Assembly (NCBI RefSeq): GCF_944387805.1
Contig: NZ_CALXGI010000010.1
Location: 1-64,000, forward strand
Length of the DNA: 64,000 nt
Direction: 5' to 3'
Source of the DNA: an uncultured Pseudoflavonifractor sp.
GTDB lineage: Bacteria > Bacillota > Clostridia > Oscillospirales > Oscillospiraceae
Part shown: piece after piece, positions 41,919 through 51,742 of the stretch
How the letters are laid out: each line of letters begins with the position of its first letter
Position numbering within the stretch: the stretch's first letter is position 1
Notes under the pieces: model-generated
Seen by the model: the letters and a program-made list of their open reading frames with translations, nothing else
Databases searched by the model: none
What the model was told of the DNA's origin: nothing
Translations under genes and position numbers: made by a program

Positions 41919-41981
41919 TTGCATAAGTGTAATTAATATGCTAAAATGGCTGTGTCGGCAAAAATGCCGACACAGCCATTT
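41919..41981 (+). promoter_or_regulatory. Promoter overlapped by a perfect 17-bp inverted repeat
   Basis: In a 350-base A+T-rich gap, TTGCAT and TAAAAT are 17 bases apart (41919-41947). The inverted repeat at 41944-41981 has two 17-base arms around an AAAA loop; it covers the end of the -10 and the expected start of transcription. It has no T run, so it is an operator or 5' mRNA hairpin, not a terminator. The next gene is the cohesin/SLH protein, 195 bases on. I see no gene in the rest of the gap (41826-42175). Confidence 0.55.
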
Positions 41982-42175
41982 GATTCCTTCCCGGAGCGAA
42001 TGTGGTTTGGAGCCGGGCGCCCGTCCAGAGGGCGGAGCGTTCCGGAAGCGATGGAAGGGAGAGGAGAAAGTACATCGCGGTTACGCGGTCAACAGGAAGG
42101 GGAAATGAGAATTCTGAGGAACGAATGGGAATGGAGAGGCACGGCATCAAAGAAGAAATTTTTTAAGGAGGAGCC

Positions 42176-43348
42176 ATGAAGAAAAGACGACAGTTGAGAA
42201 AATGGGGACTGGCATGCCTGGTGATAGCGCTGCTGGTATGCTCTCTTCCCGGCACGTATGCCGCAGCGGCCGATTCGGACGCTATCGTGTTTGACACGGT
42301 GGAAAGCGCCCAGGTCGGAGATACAATCGCGCTGGACATTAATGTTGCAGATGCGGATTCTGACATTACCGACGGCAGACTGGTCATCCTCTATGACGGC
42401 AACGCCCTGGAGTATGTCGGCGCGGAGAAGGGCGAGGCCTGGACCGAAGACACAACACTGGAGTACGAAGTCAACCCGGATACGTCCGGACGGGTGGTAC
42501 TGGCCTTTGCCGCGAATGTCAACGCGGGGGAGGGGACCATTTTCACCCTGAACTTCCGCACCCTGCAGGGCGGCAGCACAACGATCCGTCTGCGGGGCAG
42601 CTATCTGACCGGTGTATCCCCCTTCCCCGATGCCTCTGCCAGCATTATAGTGGAGGGCGGAGCGCCGGTTGAGCCGTCCGACCCGCCTGTGATTCCCCCG
42701 CCCATCGATCCGAACCAGCCCAGCGGCGATACCGACATCCCCGATGACGATACGCCCACCGGCGACCTGCCCCATGCCGGCGGCGAGTGCCCGAGCGCGG
42801 TGTTCTCCGATGTGAATACCAACCTCTGGTATCATGAGGGCGTGGACTATGTGGTGGCAAACGGCCTGATGCTGGGCACCGGCTCCACCACCTTCTCCCC
42901 CGATGCCGGGACCACCCGGAGCATGCTGGTGACCATCCTGTACCGCATGGCCGGCTCTCCGGCGGTGAGCGCTTCCGCGCCCTTCACCGACATTGTAGCG
43001 GGCACATTCTACTACAATGCGGTGCTGTGGGCTTCCAGCAACGACATCACCAATGGCGTCAGCGAGACCTCTTTTGCCCCTGACGTACAGATCGACCGGG
43101 AGCAGCTGGCCACCTTCCTGTACCGCTACGCCCAGTTCACCGGCCGGGACACCACAGCGCGGGCGGACCTGACTGCGTTTGGAGACGCGGACCAGCTCAG
43201 CGATTTTGCCAGCGAGGCCATGTCCTGGGCGGTCGCTGAGGGAATTATCCAGGGCGGCTCCAATTCCGTGCTTCTGCCCCAGGAGACGGCAACCCGCGCG
43301 CAGATCGCCACTATGATCTACCGCTTTGAGACAGCTGAGAAGGAGTGA
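42176..43348 (+). CDS. SLH-anchored surface protein with a cohesin-like domain
   Basis: The 390-residue protein has a signal peptide cut near residue 32. A cohesin-type beta sandwich spans residues 36-160: GDTIALDINVADA, RLVILYDGNALEYVG, GRVVLAFAANVNAGEGTIF and TLNFRTLQGG are in cohesin order. A Pro/Asp-rich linker covers 163-200, and three SLH repeats lie at about 207-258, 268-320 and 331-385 (VFSDVNTNLWYHEGVDYVVA begins the first). Cohesins bind dockerins; SLH repeats hold a protein to the wall. AAGGAGG is next to the ATG. The following gene, 11 bases on, encodes a protease with a dockerin-like module, so this may be its surface anchor. The cohesin call is good, the partner inferred. Confidence 0.82.
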   Translation: MKKRRQLRKWGLACLVIALLVCSLPGTYAAAADSDAIVFDTVESAQVGDTIALDINVADADSDITDGRLVILYDGNALEYVGAEKGEAWTEDTTLEYEVNPDTSGRVVLAFAANVNAGEGTIFTLNFRTLQGGSTTIRLRGSYLTGVSPFPDASASIIVEGGAPVEPSDPPVIPPPIDPNQPSGDTDIPDDDTPTGDLPHAGGECPSAVFSDVNTNLWYHEGVDYVVANGLMLGTGSTTFSPDAGTTRSMLVTILYRMAGSPAVSASAPFTDIVAGTFYYNAVLWASSNDITNGVSETSFAPDVQIDREQLATFLYRYAQFTGRDTTARADLTAFGDADQLSDFASEAMSWAVAEGIIQGGSNSVLLPQETATRAQIATMIYRFETAEKE

Positions 43349-43359
43349 GGGCGACGATT

Positions 43360-46300
43360 ATGAAGCGTATGAAGAAACGAGTATTGTCTGTGCTGCTTGC
43401 GCTGTCCATGGTGCTGACGTTTGTGCCGACAGCGTTTGCCGCAGGGACGGCTGAAGAGACAGGCAGCGGGATTGTCTCTCAGGTCAGCAGCGCCGGCGAA
43501 AGGTTTGCCGGCGGCTCCGACAGCTCCGGAGGCGGCCTGACGCTCGCGGCAACAGAGGGCGATACCATTGTCAGCGACGATGACGCCGTCCCCATGAACG
43601 ACGACAGCCAGCCCTCGGACGGGATCGCCATCACCGGTACGCTCAACGAGGACACCGGGACGGTTACGGAGGATGGCCTGGAGGAGAGCGGAGAGCGCAC
43701 TTCCGGCACTGAAGCCGCAAACGAGCCTGCAACAGACGACCAGGTGACCTTTGTGGTCGAGCTGGAGCAGAGCTCCCTGCTGGACGCGGGCTACTCCGCC
43801 GACGAGATTGCCGACGACACCAGCGCCGTGCGCTCCTACGAGGAAGAGCAGAAGACTGCTCTGGAGGAACTGAAGGCGCAGATCCTTGAGACGGTGGGTG
43901 ACAGCGCTCCCGTGGAATTCGGCTACACCTATACGGTGGCCAGCACCGGCCTGTCTGTGACTACCACCTATGAGAATAAGGCGAAGATTGCGGAGATTCC
44001 CGGCGTAAAGCGGATCTATGTCTCGCCCAAGTTCCATATTCCCGAGACGGACGACCAGCTCTATCCCCAGACCAGCAACGCCACTGTGATGATCGGCGCG
44101 GATCAGCTCAATGAGACGGGCTATACCGGCAAGGGCATGCGGATCGCCATCATCGACACCGGCCTGATGCTGACCAATCCCAGCTTCGGCCCTCTGGCTG
44201 ACGATCAGCTCACCGAGGACTCCATGACCAAGGATGAGGTCATTAAGATCTGGGACGAGGGCGAGCTGAACGCGTGCGAAGGCTCTACCGTGGTGCCGGG
44301 CAACATCTATTACAGCACCAAAGTCCCTTACATCTATAACTATGCCCTCAAGAACACCGACGTGTCCCACGACGGCGCGGGCAGCGACCACGGCACCCAT
44401 GTGGCCGGCATCGCCGCAGCCAACAAGCTGGACAGCACCGACGTGGTGGGCGTGGCCCCCGAGGCCCAGCTGCTGGTCATGCAGGTGTTCTCCGGAAACG
44501 GCGCCGACTGGAACGTCGTGATGGCCGCCATGGAGGACTGCGTGCGGCTGGGCGCCGACGTGGCCAACCTCTCTCTGGGTTCTGCAGCCGGCTACTGCGA
44601 CGATGACGCCAATATGAACGGAATCCTCAAGAAACTGCTGGACGCCGGCGTCCAGGTGGTCATTGCCGCTGGCAATGACACCAATAACGCCTACAACAAC
44701 AACTTTGGCGGATACTCTCTGGCCAGCAACCCTGACGTGGGCCTGGTCGGCACCCCCAGCACCTACTATGCCGCGCTGAGCGTGGCCTCCGCCAACAACA
44801 ACGCGGTCACCCAGTACTACTTCACCGTGAACGGAAAGGACATCGGCTATAACGACACCGGCGCCGGTTCCGGCAACGGCCTGTACGAAAGCCTCAGCGG
44901 CAAGGAGCTTGAATTTGTGGTCCTCTCCGGCTACGGCGACGAGGCGAGCTATGTGGACGAAAACGGCAGCACGATTGACGTTGAGGGCAAGGTGGTCGTG
45001 GTGTCCCGCGGCGGCGGCGTGGCCTTCCCGGACAAGCAGACCAATGCCCAGGAGCGGGGCGCTGTGGCCTGCGTGGTGTACAACAACACCACCGGCGTGA
45101 TCAACATGCAGATCAACACCGGCTCGACCAACATCCCCTGCGTGTCCATCACCCAGTCGGACGGGCTTTACCTGAAGGCGCAGGCGGAACAGGGGAACAC
45201 CACCCTCACTGTGAGCGCGGAGGGCCCCAAAAAGTTCATCACTGCCACCGCCATGAGCGACTTCTCCTCCTGGGGCTCTACCTCCAACCTGAAGCTGAAG
45301 CCTGAGATCACCGGCGTTGGCGGCAATATCTACTCCACCCGTGATCCCGACTATGCCGGCGATAACTACGGCTACATGAGCGGTACCTCCATGGCCTCTC
45401 CCCAGGTGGCGGGCGCCATGGCTGTGCTGAACCAGTACCTGCGTCAGCTGGGCTATGAGAAGGGTGAATCTACCTGGAAGCTGGCCACCAACCTGCTGAT
45501 GAGCACCGCCAACCCCATCATGTACAGCGAGGACCTGGAGTACTCCCCCCGCCAGCAGGGCGCGGGCCTGGTGGATCTGGTGGGCGCGACGGAAGCCGGC
45601 GCGTACCTGTCCAACCCCGACGCGGCCTATGGCCGGCCCAAGGCCGAGGTGGGCGACAGCTCCAACGGTACATATGTGTTTAACTTCATAATCACCAATA
45701 TCTCTGACGAGGCCAAGACCTATACGTTCGACTCCTCCCTGATCACCGAGACCTATGACAACGGCCTTATCGGCAACCGGCCTTACGGGCTGGAGGCCGA
45801 GGCGAAGGTGCTGGCCCCGGGCGACTTCAAGTATGACTTCAACGATGACAACCTCATTACCACGGCGGACGCCCGCCTGCTGATGCTCTCCATCCAGGGC
45901 GATGAGGATGCCATCCCCGAGACGGACAAGCGGTATCTGTACCGGGACGTGAATGGGGACGGCCAGGTTGACATGGACGACGTCAACATCATGGTCCGCT
46001 ACTGCGCCGATCGCGATGTGGACATGAACATGCTGGACACCATCAGCGGCCAGCCGATGGGCACTGTCACCGTGGAACCCCGCGAGTCCGTTATGCTCCT
46101 TGCTGAAATCACCCTGACGGACAGCGACAAGGAGTATCTGGCCCAGTTCCCCAACGGTATGTTCGTGGAGGGCTACCTGTATGCGGAGAGCACCACGGGC
46201 GACGCCGCGCAGAACCTGACCATGCCCATCCTGGGCTTCTACGGCGACTGGTCCGCCGCCCCTGTGTTTGACGGCGTGGACGGCACGACCAGCCTGTATG

Positions 46301-49300
46301 ACAGCGCGGTATACACCTACCTGAGCCAGCTGGGCACCAACCCCTATATCCGGGCCAGCCAGCGCAGCGGCGACGCCTACAACGCCTTCTCCTATGTCAA
46401 CCCCCTCAACGAGATCGACTTCGGCCTGCTGCGCAACGCAAAGCTGCTGCGCTTCACCGTCACGGATGTGGAGACCGGCGAGGAGTACTTCCAGTTTGAC
46501 TCCGACTACAATGTCAAGACCTATTATAGCGATAACTACGGCATGGTGGTGCCCTTCTACATCTATAACGCCACCGCCGACGAGCAGGTTGTCTGGACCG
46601 GCCTTGACCAGGACGGCGACATGCTGACTGACGGCACCCGCGTGAGATACACGGTGGATGCCTATCTGGATGACGGCGACAACGAGGTGGACGACACCTG
46701 GTCCTTCGAGGCGACCCTGGACACTCAGGCTCCCAAGATCCAGAACGCTGAAGATCTGGATAGCGCCCTGAAGGTGGACGAGGCCAACGGCATTGTGACG
46801 CTGACCCTGGATCTGTACGACAGCCAGAATATCGCAGCCGTCATCTTCATCTCCCGCGAGGGCGAGATCATGGGCAAGTTCGAGCCTGGTGCGGACTATA
46901 CGCCCGGCGAGCCCTATGAGCAGGCGTTCAACATCACCGGCTTTGGCACCGACTTTACCATCATTGTGGGCGACTATGCCTGCAACGAGACCGAGCTGGA
47001 AGTCTCCCTGGAGAGCGAGACCGGCCTGACCAATCCCAAGGTGCAGCCCCTTGACAGCGGCCGCCTGTACGGCAGCGAGAATATCGACATCTCCTCGGTG
47101 GAGCAGGGCTGGTTCAGCGTGGAAAAAGACGATCTGAGCGATGCCCGCAACGAGACCTTCAGCACCGCCACCTATTTCTCCGGCGAGTATGTCAACGGCC
47201 GGATTATCGCTCAGCGCAATGACGGCGACATCGTGCTGCTCACTCCCTACGGCACCTACTGGGAGTCCCAGATGCTCCTGGAGAGCTCCGCTGAGGCAGA
47301 GGGACAGGCCGGCTTCAACACTCTGTACGACATGGCCCTCCTGTACGACGCCGACGGCCCCGACCGGCTGTTCGCCGTGGGCTGGACCTACGATGGGAAC
47401 ACCACTCCCGCCGGCCAGTACAGCGGCTCTGCCAACCTGTACGAGCTCAAGTTCTATGAGAATGGCTACATTGATCTCCTGAAGACGCCCATCACCGGCC
47501 TGGAGGAAGGCGACGAGATAGTCACGCTGGCCATCAGCGACGACGGTATCTTCTACGGCATCGACACCGAGGGCGTGCTGCGGACCATTGATCCCAATAC
47601 CGGCGCGTGCACGCGCATCCGGGAGATTACCGAGTTCACCGGCCTGGCGGGCTACGCAGGGGTTAATGTGGTTCAGTCCATGTGCTATGACCACGAGGAG
47701 GACGTGATCTACTGGGCGGCCCACAGCCAGAGCTCCAACGGCTACGCCTACAGCCACCTGTGCGAAGTGCTGACGATCGATCCCAGCCAGCCGGACTGCC
47801 CGGCGGAGGTCATCGGCAGCATGGGCCACTCCGGCGCCTCCGCCCTGTTTGTGCCCACGGAGCTGGAGTCCGACCTGTTCGAGCTGGACGTTGATCCCTC
47901 CAACTTCACCGTCAGCCCCTATGAGACCTACCTCCTGGAGGGCAAGAGCGCGTATCTCGACGTGGCCTGGAATCCCTGGAACGCCAAAGCCCAGGAGATC
48001 ACCTGGGAGAGCAGCAATCCCGATGTGGTCACGGTGAACAGCAGAGGCCGCATTACTGCGGTGGTCCCCGGCACGGCGAGCATCACGGCCACAGCGCAGG
48101 TGTACGGCTCCCACAGCGATGAGAGCACAAACTGGGAGTATGTTACAGAGTGGTATGAGGTTACTCAGACTTGCTCCATCACCGTGGTTCCGTCCCAGGA
48201 GCATATGTACGGCTATGTGGTCACAGATGAGACCAACGCCAGCAACCAGCTCAAGTGGATCACTTACAGCGATACCAGCCCCAGAAGCATCACCCATCTG
48301 GGTGACTCCATCGTAACCGTGGACGGCGTGGAGACCAAGGCCATGTGGCAGGGCGGCACCTACTGCAACGGCGTGCTGTACACCGTTCAGTATGAGAGCC
48401 GCACCATTGACGACGTGATCTATCAGGGCACCGCGGTCTACCGCTCCGAGGTGACGCTGGACGAAAACGGCGTGGTCACCGGCATCGGCGCTCCGGAGGA
48501 GTTCAGCTTCACCGACGGCATCGAGGTGGGCAACATCAGCTTTGACTACACCACCGGCCGGATGTACGGCGTCGACCTGACCCATGGCGGCCTGTGCGTC
48601 ATCGACATGGATACCGGCGCGATCGACTCCCTGGGTGAATTCCAGTTCGAGTCCTCCACCTCCTCCTCCGAGTCTGTCATGACCGCCATGTGCGTCATCT
48701 GCCAGGACGGGGACGCCATTATCCTGACTGCCAGCATGAACGGCAACCTGTACATTGTCAACCCCGATACCATGGTGTGCACCAATGTGGGCACCGCCGG
48801 GGCGGAGTTCTGGTTCTACGGCTCCATGCTCTACGACTACAACACCGGCAACATCTACTGGAACCCCTCTGCCGGCGGCACCAACAACCCCCTGTACCTG
48901 GTGGTGCTCACGGGCCTGGAGTACGGCCTTGATCAGGTGAGAGCCAATATCTACGACATCGGCGACGTGGCCAGCTCCGGCGGCGTGGAACAGACCGTGA
49001 TGTTTACCATCCCCGAGGAGGGCAAGGAGCCTGAGACCAACTTTATCCCTGTGGAGGACATGTGGCTCACCGGCGGGGACACCCGCACGGCTCTGGTGGG
49101 CGGCTTCATCCAGCTGACCGCCGAAACAAATCCCGCGCGGCCCACCGTTCAGGCCAAGACCTGGACGTCCAGCGATCCCACGGTGGCCAGTGTGGACAAT
49201 TTCGGCAAGGTCACCTGCCTGCGCGAGGGTGAAACCACCATCACCGTCACCCTGACCGACAGGGACAGAAGGCAGTACAGCGATACTGTGGACGTGACCG

Positions 49301-51342
49301 TCCTGGCCTCCGGCGGCAATCTGACCGCCCTGCTGGCCTATGATTCGGCCACCGGGTACCGGGACTTCTGGGTCACCATTCCCGACTACGCCCCCGCGCA
49401 GACCGTGGTCGGCACCCGTGTGGCGGACCTCTACAACATCCGCGCCGGCGAATACTATGACGGCTATTTCTACGCCTATGAGTATGACGGCACCTTCATC
49501 CGGGTGTCCGCCAGCGCCCCCATGGACTACACCGTCCTGGGCAGCTGGAACCTGCCGCTGCTCGGCGACAAGGTGGTGGATATGGCCTTTGACTACAAGA
49601 CCGGCACCATGTACGCGCTGACCTCCAGCGTGGAGACCTTCTATGATTCTACCAACGGCTACTCTGGTACGCCCAAGTACAGCGACCTGATGACCGTGAA
49701 CCTCCAGACCGGCGAACTGACCAAGGTGGCCACGGTGGATGCCATGGTCAACACCCTGGCCATCGACGGCGAGGGCACCATATATGCCGTCGGGTCTGAG
49801 GGGGCTGAGAGCCTGGCGAATGTCTATAAGCTGACGGTGAGCGGCGACGCCGCCCACTGCGAGAGCGTCGGAACGGTGGCCGCTTCCGTCCGCGCGTATC
49901 AGTACGGCAAGGTGACCAGCGGCTACGGACCCCAGATGACCTATGACTTTGCCACCAACCGCCTCTATCTGAAGGCGGCCGGCGAGCAGAACTGGGATGG
50001 GTCCACAGATGACGGCCTGTTCATGATCCAGCTGGACGAGAACGGGGAGGTGGATTCCACCGCATCCCTGGGCAAGATCGGTCTGTTCATCAACGGCGCC
50101 AGCACTGTGGCGGACGCCTATCTGGGTCTGCTGTGCGCCATCCCCGACGCGGCTGATCTGCCGGAGAGCGGGTATATCACCGGCGTGCTGCTGAACACCC
50201 ATGCCGCTCAGATGCTTTCCGGCCAGTGCATGACCCTGACCGCTCAGGTCCAGCCCAGCGGCGCTGCCCATACGCTGAGCTGGAGCTCGGACAAACCGGA
50301 AGTTGCCACGGTGGACGAGGGCGTTGTCACCGCCGTCGGCGCCGGCACGGCCACCATCACCGTCACCGCCGCCGACAACACGGGCAGAAGCTACACGGAC
50401 AGCTGCACGCTCACGGTGGTGGAGTCCGTCGAGGATACCGACGCCTACGCCATCACCGACGAGGGCCTGGTCATCTTCAACCCCGAAGCGCCCAGTACCT
50501 ATACGACCGTCATGGACATCAACAGCCCCGGCAACGTGGTTGGCATGGACGTAGATGTGGAAAATAAAGTTATCTACTATGTCCGCAATGAGGGCGGCTC
50601 CGCGATGCTGTACCGCCGCTCGCTGAACGGCGGACAGGAGAACTTCCTGGGTGCGCTTGGCGCCTACGTCACCTCCTTCTGCGATATGGCCTATGATTCC
50701 GAAACTCAGACGGTCTATCTGGCCAGCGGCTTGTACGTATTCCAGTACTATGTGCCCAACCTGAGCACGTCCGGGGACAACCAGCCCTCTGGCGCTGTCA
50801 TGCCCTATGAGGAGGACATGGTCTCCGAGGGCAGCGTGTACGGCGTGACCGTTGCCGACGGCAGGGTGATTGCCCTGTGCAACAACTGGGGTGAGAATTA
50901 CCTGTACCAGATCGACAACTTCAACACCGGCGAATGCACGTTCCTGGGCTTTATCGACGGGCTGAACATTGTTCCCTCCAGCACCGAGTTTGCCTATGAT
51001 CCCGCCTCGGGCACCTACTACGCCACCAGCGCCAGAAGCGAGCTGTACGCCTTTACTGCGGAGGACCTCTATATGATGCGTGAGGAGCAGGATGAAGACG
51101 CGGCCCGGGTCATCGGCAGCGTGGGCAGCGGCCTGGATATCACCGGCCTGACCATCGCCGAGAGCCCCACGGCAGAGCAGCTGCAGCAGTGGAGTGCTGC
51201 TTATGAGCTGACCCAGGCGGGCACTGACGAAAAGGTGGAGACGGAGAGCTCCGGCGACGAAAAGGCAGAGGCGGAGAGCTCCAGCCTGACGCCTTCTGAG
51301 CCGGTAATCGTCGAAGAGCTCGGCGAGGATACGGCGGACTGA
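43360..51342 (+). CDS. Giant S8 subtilisin-type protease with dockerin-like module and BIG2 domains
   Basis: This 2660-residue exported serine protease has a signal peptide (MKKRVLSVLLALSMVLTF) and an inhibitor-I9-like prodomain near 125-235. Its S8 catalytic domain holds Asp266 (IAIIDTGLM), His344 (DHGTHVAG) and Ser677 (SGTSMASPQVAG), with a PA-type insert near 540-620. Around 822-888 two calcium-loop repeats, DFNDDNLITTADARLL and DVNGDGQVDMDDVNIM, form a dockerin-like module. The rest includes propeller-like YVTN-type segments and three BIG2 domains near 1510-1600, 1900-1985 and 2277-2355. It has no LPXTG or SLH. It shares a transcript with the cohesin-like gene. The ATG at 43360 is preferred over a GTG that overlaps the ribosome site. 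The substrate is unknown; size and layout resemble C5a-peptidase/lactocepin-like surface proteases. Confidence 0.88.
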   Translation: MKRMKKRVLSVLLALSMVLTFVPTAFAAGTAEETGSGIVSQVSSAGERFAGGSDSSGGGLTLAATEGDTIVSDDDAVPMNDDSQPSDGIAITGTLNEDTGTVTEDGLEESGERTSGTEAANEPATDDQVTFVVELEQSSLLDAGYSADEIADDTSAVRSYEEEQKTALEELKAQILETVGDSAPVEFGYTYTVASTGLSVTTTYENKAKIAEIPGVKRIYVSPKFHIPETDDQLYPQTSNATVMIGADQLNETGYTGKGMRIAIIDTGLMLTNPSFGPLADDQLTEDSMTKDEVIKIWDEGELNACEGSTVVPGNIYYSTKVPYIYNYALKNTDVSHDGAGSDHGTHVAGIAAANKLDSTDVVGVAPEAQLLVMQVFSGNGADWNVVMAAMEDCVRLGADVANLSLGSAAGYCDDDANMNGILKKLLDAGVQVVIAAGNDTNNAYNNNFGGYSLASNPDVGLVGTPSTYYAALSVASANNNAVTQYYFTVNGKDIGYNDTGAGSGNGLYESLSGKELEFVVLSGYGDEASYVDENGSTIDVEGKVVVVSRGGGVAFPDKQTNAQERGAVACVVYNNTTGVINMQINTGSTNIPCVSITQSDGLYLKAQAEQGNTTLTVSAEGPKKFITATAMSDFSSWGSTSNLKLKPEITGVGGNIYSTRDPDYAGDNYGYMSGTSMASPQVAGAMAVLNQYLRQLGYEKGESTWKLATNLLMSTANPIMYSEDLEYSPRQQGAGLVDLVGATEAGAYLSNPDAAYGRPKAEVGDSSNGTYVFNFIITNISDEAKTYTFDSSLITETYDNGLIGNRPYGLEAEAKVLAPGDFKYDFNDDNLITTADARLLMLSIQGDEDAIPETDKRYLYRDVNGDGQVDMDDVNIMVRYCADRDVDMNMLDTISGQPMGTVTVEPRESVMLLAEITLTDSDKEYLAQFPNGMFVEGYLYAESTTGDAAQNLTMPILGFYGDWSAAPVFDGVDGTTSLYDSAVYTYLSQLGTNPYIRASQRSGDAYNAFSYVNPLNEIDFGLLRNAKLLRFTVTDVETGEEYFQFDSDYNVKTYYSDNYGMVVPFYIYNATADEQVVWTGLDQDGDMLTDGTRVRYTVDAYLDDGDNEVDDTWSFEATLDTQAPKIQNAEDLDSALKVDEANGIVTLTLDLYDSQNIAAVIFISREGEIMGKFEPGADYTPGEPYEQAFNITGFGTDFTIIVGDYACNETELEVSLESETGLTNPKVQPLDSGRLYGSENIDISSVEQGWFSVEKDDLSDARNETFSTATYFSGEYVNGRIIAQRNDGDIVLLTPYGTYWESQMLLESSAEAEGQAGFNTLYDMALLYDADGPDRLFAVGWTYDGNTTPAGQYSGSANLYELKFYENGYIDLLKTPITGLEEGDEIVTLAISDDGIFYGIDTEGVLRTIDPNTGACTRIREITEFTGLAGYAGVNVVQSMCYDHEEDVIYWAAHSQSSNGYAYSHLCEVLTIDPSQPDCPAEVIGSMGHSGASALFVPTELESDLFELDVDPSNFTVSPYETYLLEGKSAYLDVAWNPWNAKAQEITWESSNPDVVTVNSRGRITAVVPGTASITATAQVYGSHSDESTNWEYVTEWYEVTQTCSITVVPSQEHMYGYVVTDETNASNQLKWITYSDTSPRSITHLGDSIVTVDGVETKAMWQGGTYCNGVLYTVQYESRTIDDVIYQGTAVYRSEVTLDENGVVTGIGAPEEFSFTDGIEVGNISFDYTTGRMYGVDLTHGGLCVIDMDTGAIDSLGEFQFESSTSSSESVMTAMCVICQDGDAIILTASMNGNLYIVNPDTMVCTNVGTAGAEFWFYGSMLYDYNTGNIYWNPSAGGTNNPLYLVVLTGLEYGLDQVRANIYDIGDVASSGGVEQTVMFTIPEEGKEPETNFIPVEDMWLTGGDTRTALVGGFIQLTAETNPARPTVQAKTWTSSDPTVASVDNFGKVTCLREGETTITVTLTDRDRRQYSDTVDVTVLASGGNLTALLAYDSATGYRDFWVTIPDYAPAQTVVGTRVADLYNIRAGEYYDGYFYAYEYDGTFIRVSASAPMDYTVLGSWNLPLLGDKVVDMAFDYKTGTMYALTSSVETFYDSTNGYSGTPKYSDLMTVNLQTGELTKVATVDAMVNTLAIDGEGTIYAVGSEGAESLANVYKLTVSGDAAHCESVGTVAASVRAYQYGKVTSGYGPQMTYDFATNRLYLKAAGEQNWDGSTDDGLFMIQLDENGEVDSTASLGKIGLFINGASTVADAYLGLLCAIPDAADLPESGYITGVLLNTHAAQMLSGQCMTLTAQVQPSGAAHTLSWSSDKPEVATVDEGVVTAVGAGTATITVTAADNTGRSYTDSCTLTVVESVEDTDAYAITDEGLVIFNPEAPSTYTTVMDINSPGNVVGMDVDVENKVIYYVRNEGGSAMLYRRSLNGGQENFLGALGAYVTSFCDMAYDSETQTVYLASGLYVFQYYVPNLSTSGDNQPSGAVMPYEEDMVSEGSVYGVTVADGRVIALCNNWGENYLYQIDNFNTGECTFLGFIDGLNIVPSSTEFAYDPASGTYYATSARSELYAFTAEDLYMMREEQDEDAARVIGSVGSGLDITGLTIAESPTAEQLQQWSAAYELTQAGTDEKVETESSGDEKAEAESSSLTPSEPVIVEELGEDTAD

Positions 51343-51398
51343 TGCAAAAACCAGACGGCGCATCCAATGTGCGCCTGCCGCGGCACGCGGCATAAGAA

Positions 51399-51439
51399 CC
51401 GGGAGGGCCCGGTCCCATCATGGGACCGGGCCCTCCCGG
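51399..51439 (+). terminator. Terminator of the cohesin-protease operon
   Basis: A perfect 19-bp GC-rich stem with loop TCA; the T tract that follows is short (CATTGCTTT). Confidence 0.75.
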
Positions 51440-51444
51440 CATTG

Positions 51445-51742
51445 CTTTAGCGACCCTCTTTTTCTCCCGCTTCACAGCCGGACGAATGGTGTCCAGAACG
51501 AAGGCTGACTGTCTGCTGTGTTCCGGTCTTGCAGGCCGCAATGCTGTTGTTCTAGAGGTCTCGTATCATGGACAGGCAGAGTACAGACAGGCAAAGTGCA
51601 CCCTGCTTGGTGTGGATGTAAGAGATGTTACCCATTTGCCGTTGGGAGTGTCCGCATACAACTCCCGATTGAGCAAATTTTGTACCGTGAATATGTTTGC
51701 CACAGGGTATTGTGTCCTGTGGGCGATATATGATGAGGTATT
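51445..51742. other. Gap without a convincing gene; possible remnant
   Basis: About 300 bases of lower GC between two terminator-like ends. Frames on both strands are under 125 codons, lack ribosome sites and read as low-grade sequence. A minus-strand frame reading roughly T-V-Q-N-L-L-N-R-E-L-Y-A-D could be the trace of a lost gene, but I cannot name it. No promoter for guaA can be placed here, since guaA reads toward this gap. Confidence 0.4.

Noticed and set aside
43318..51393. An 8-kb open frame on the minus strand, antisense to the protease gene
   Set aside because: The plus-strand gene has signal peptide, catalytic triad and known domains; the antisense frame is low-complexity His/Gly/Val-rich text with no domain and no ribosome site. 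GC-rich codon use leaves the complementary frame free of stops.
51445..51742. Possible recombinase or transposase fragment
   Set aside because: A weak reading on the minus strand is suggestive at best; no conserved motif, terminal repeat or target duplication was seen, so it is listed as an unassigned gap only.
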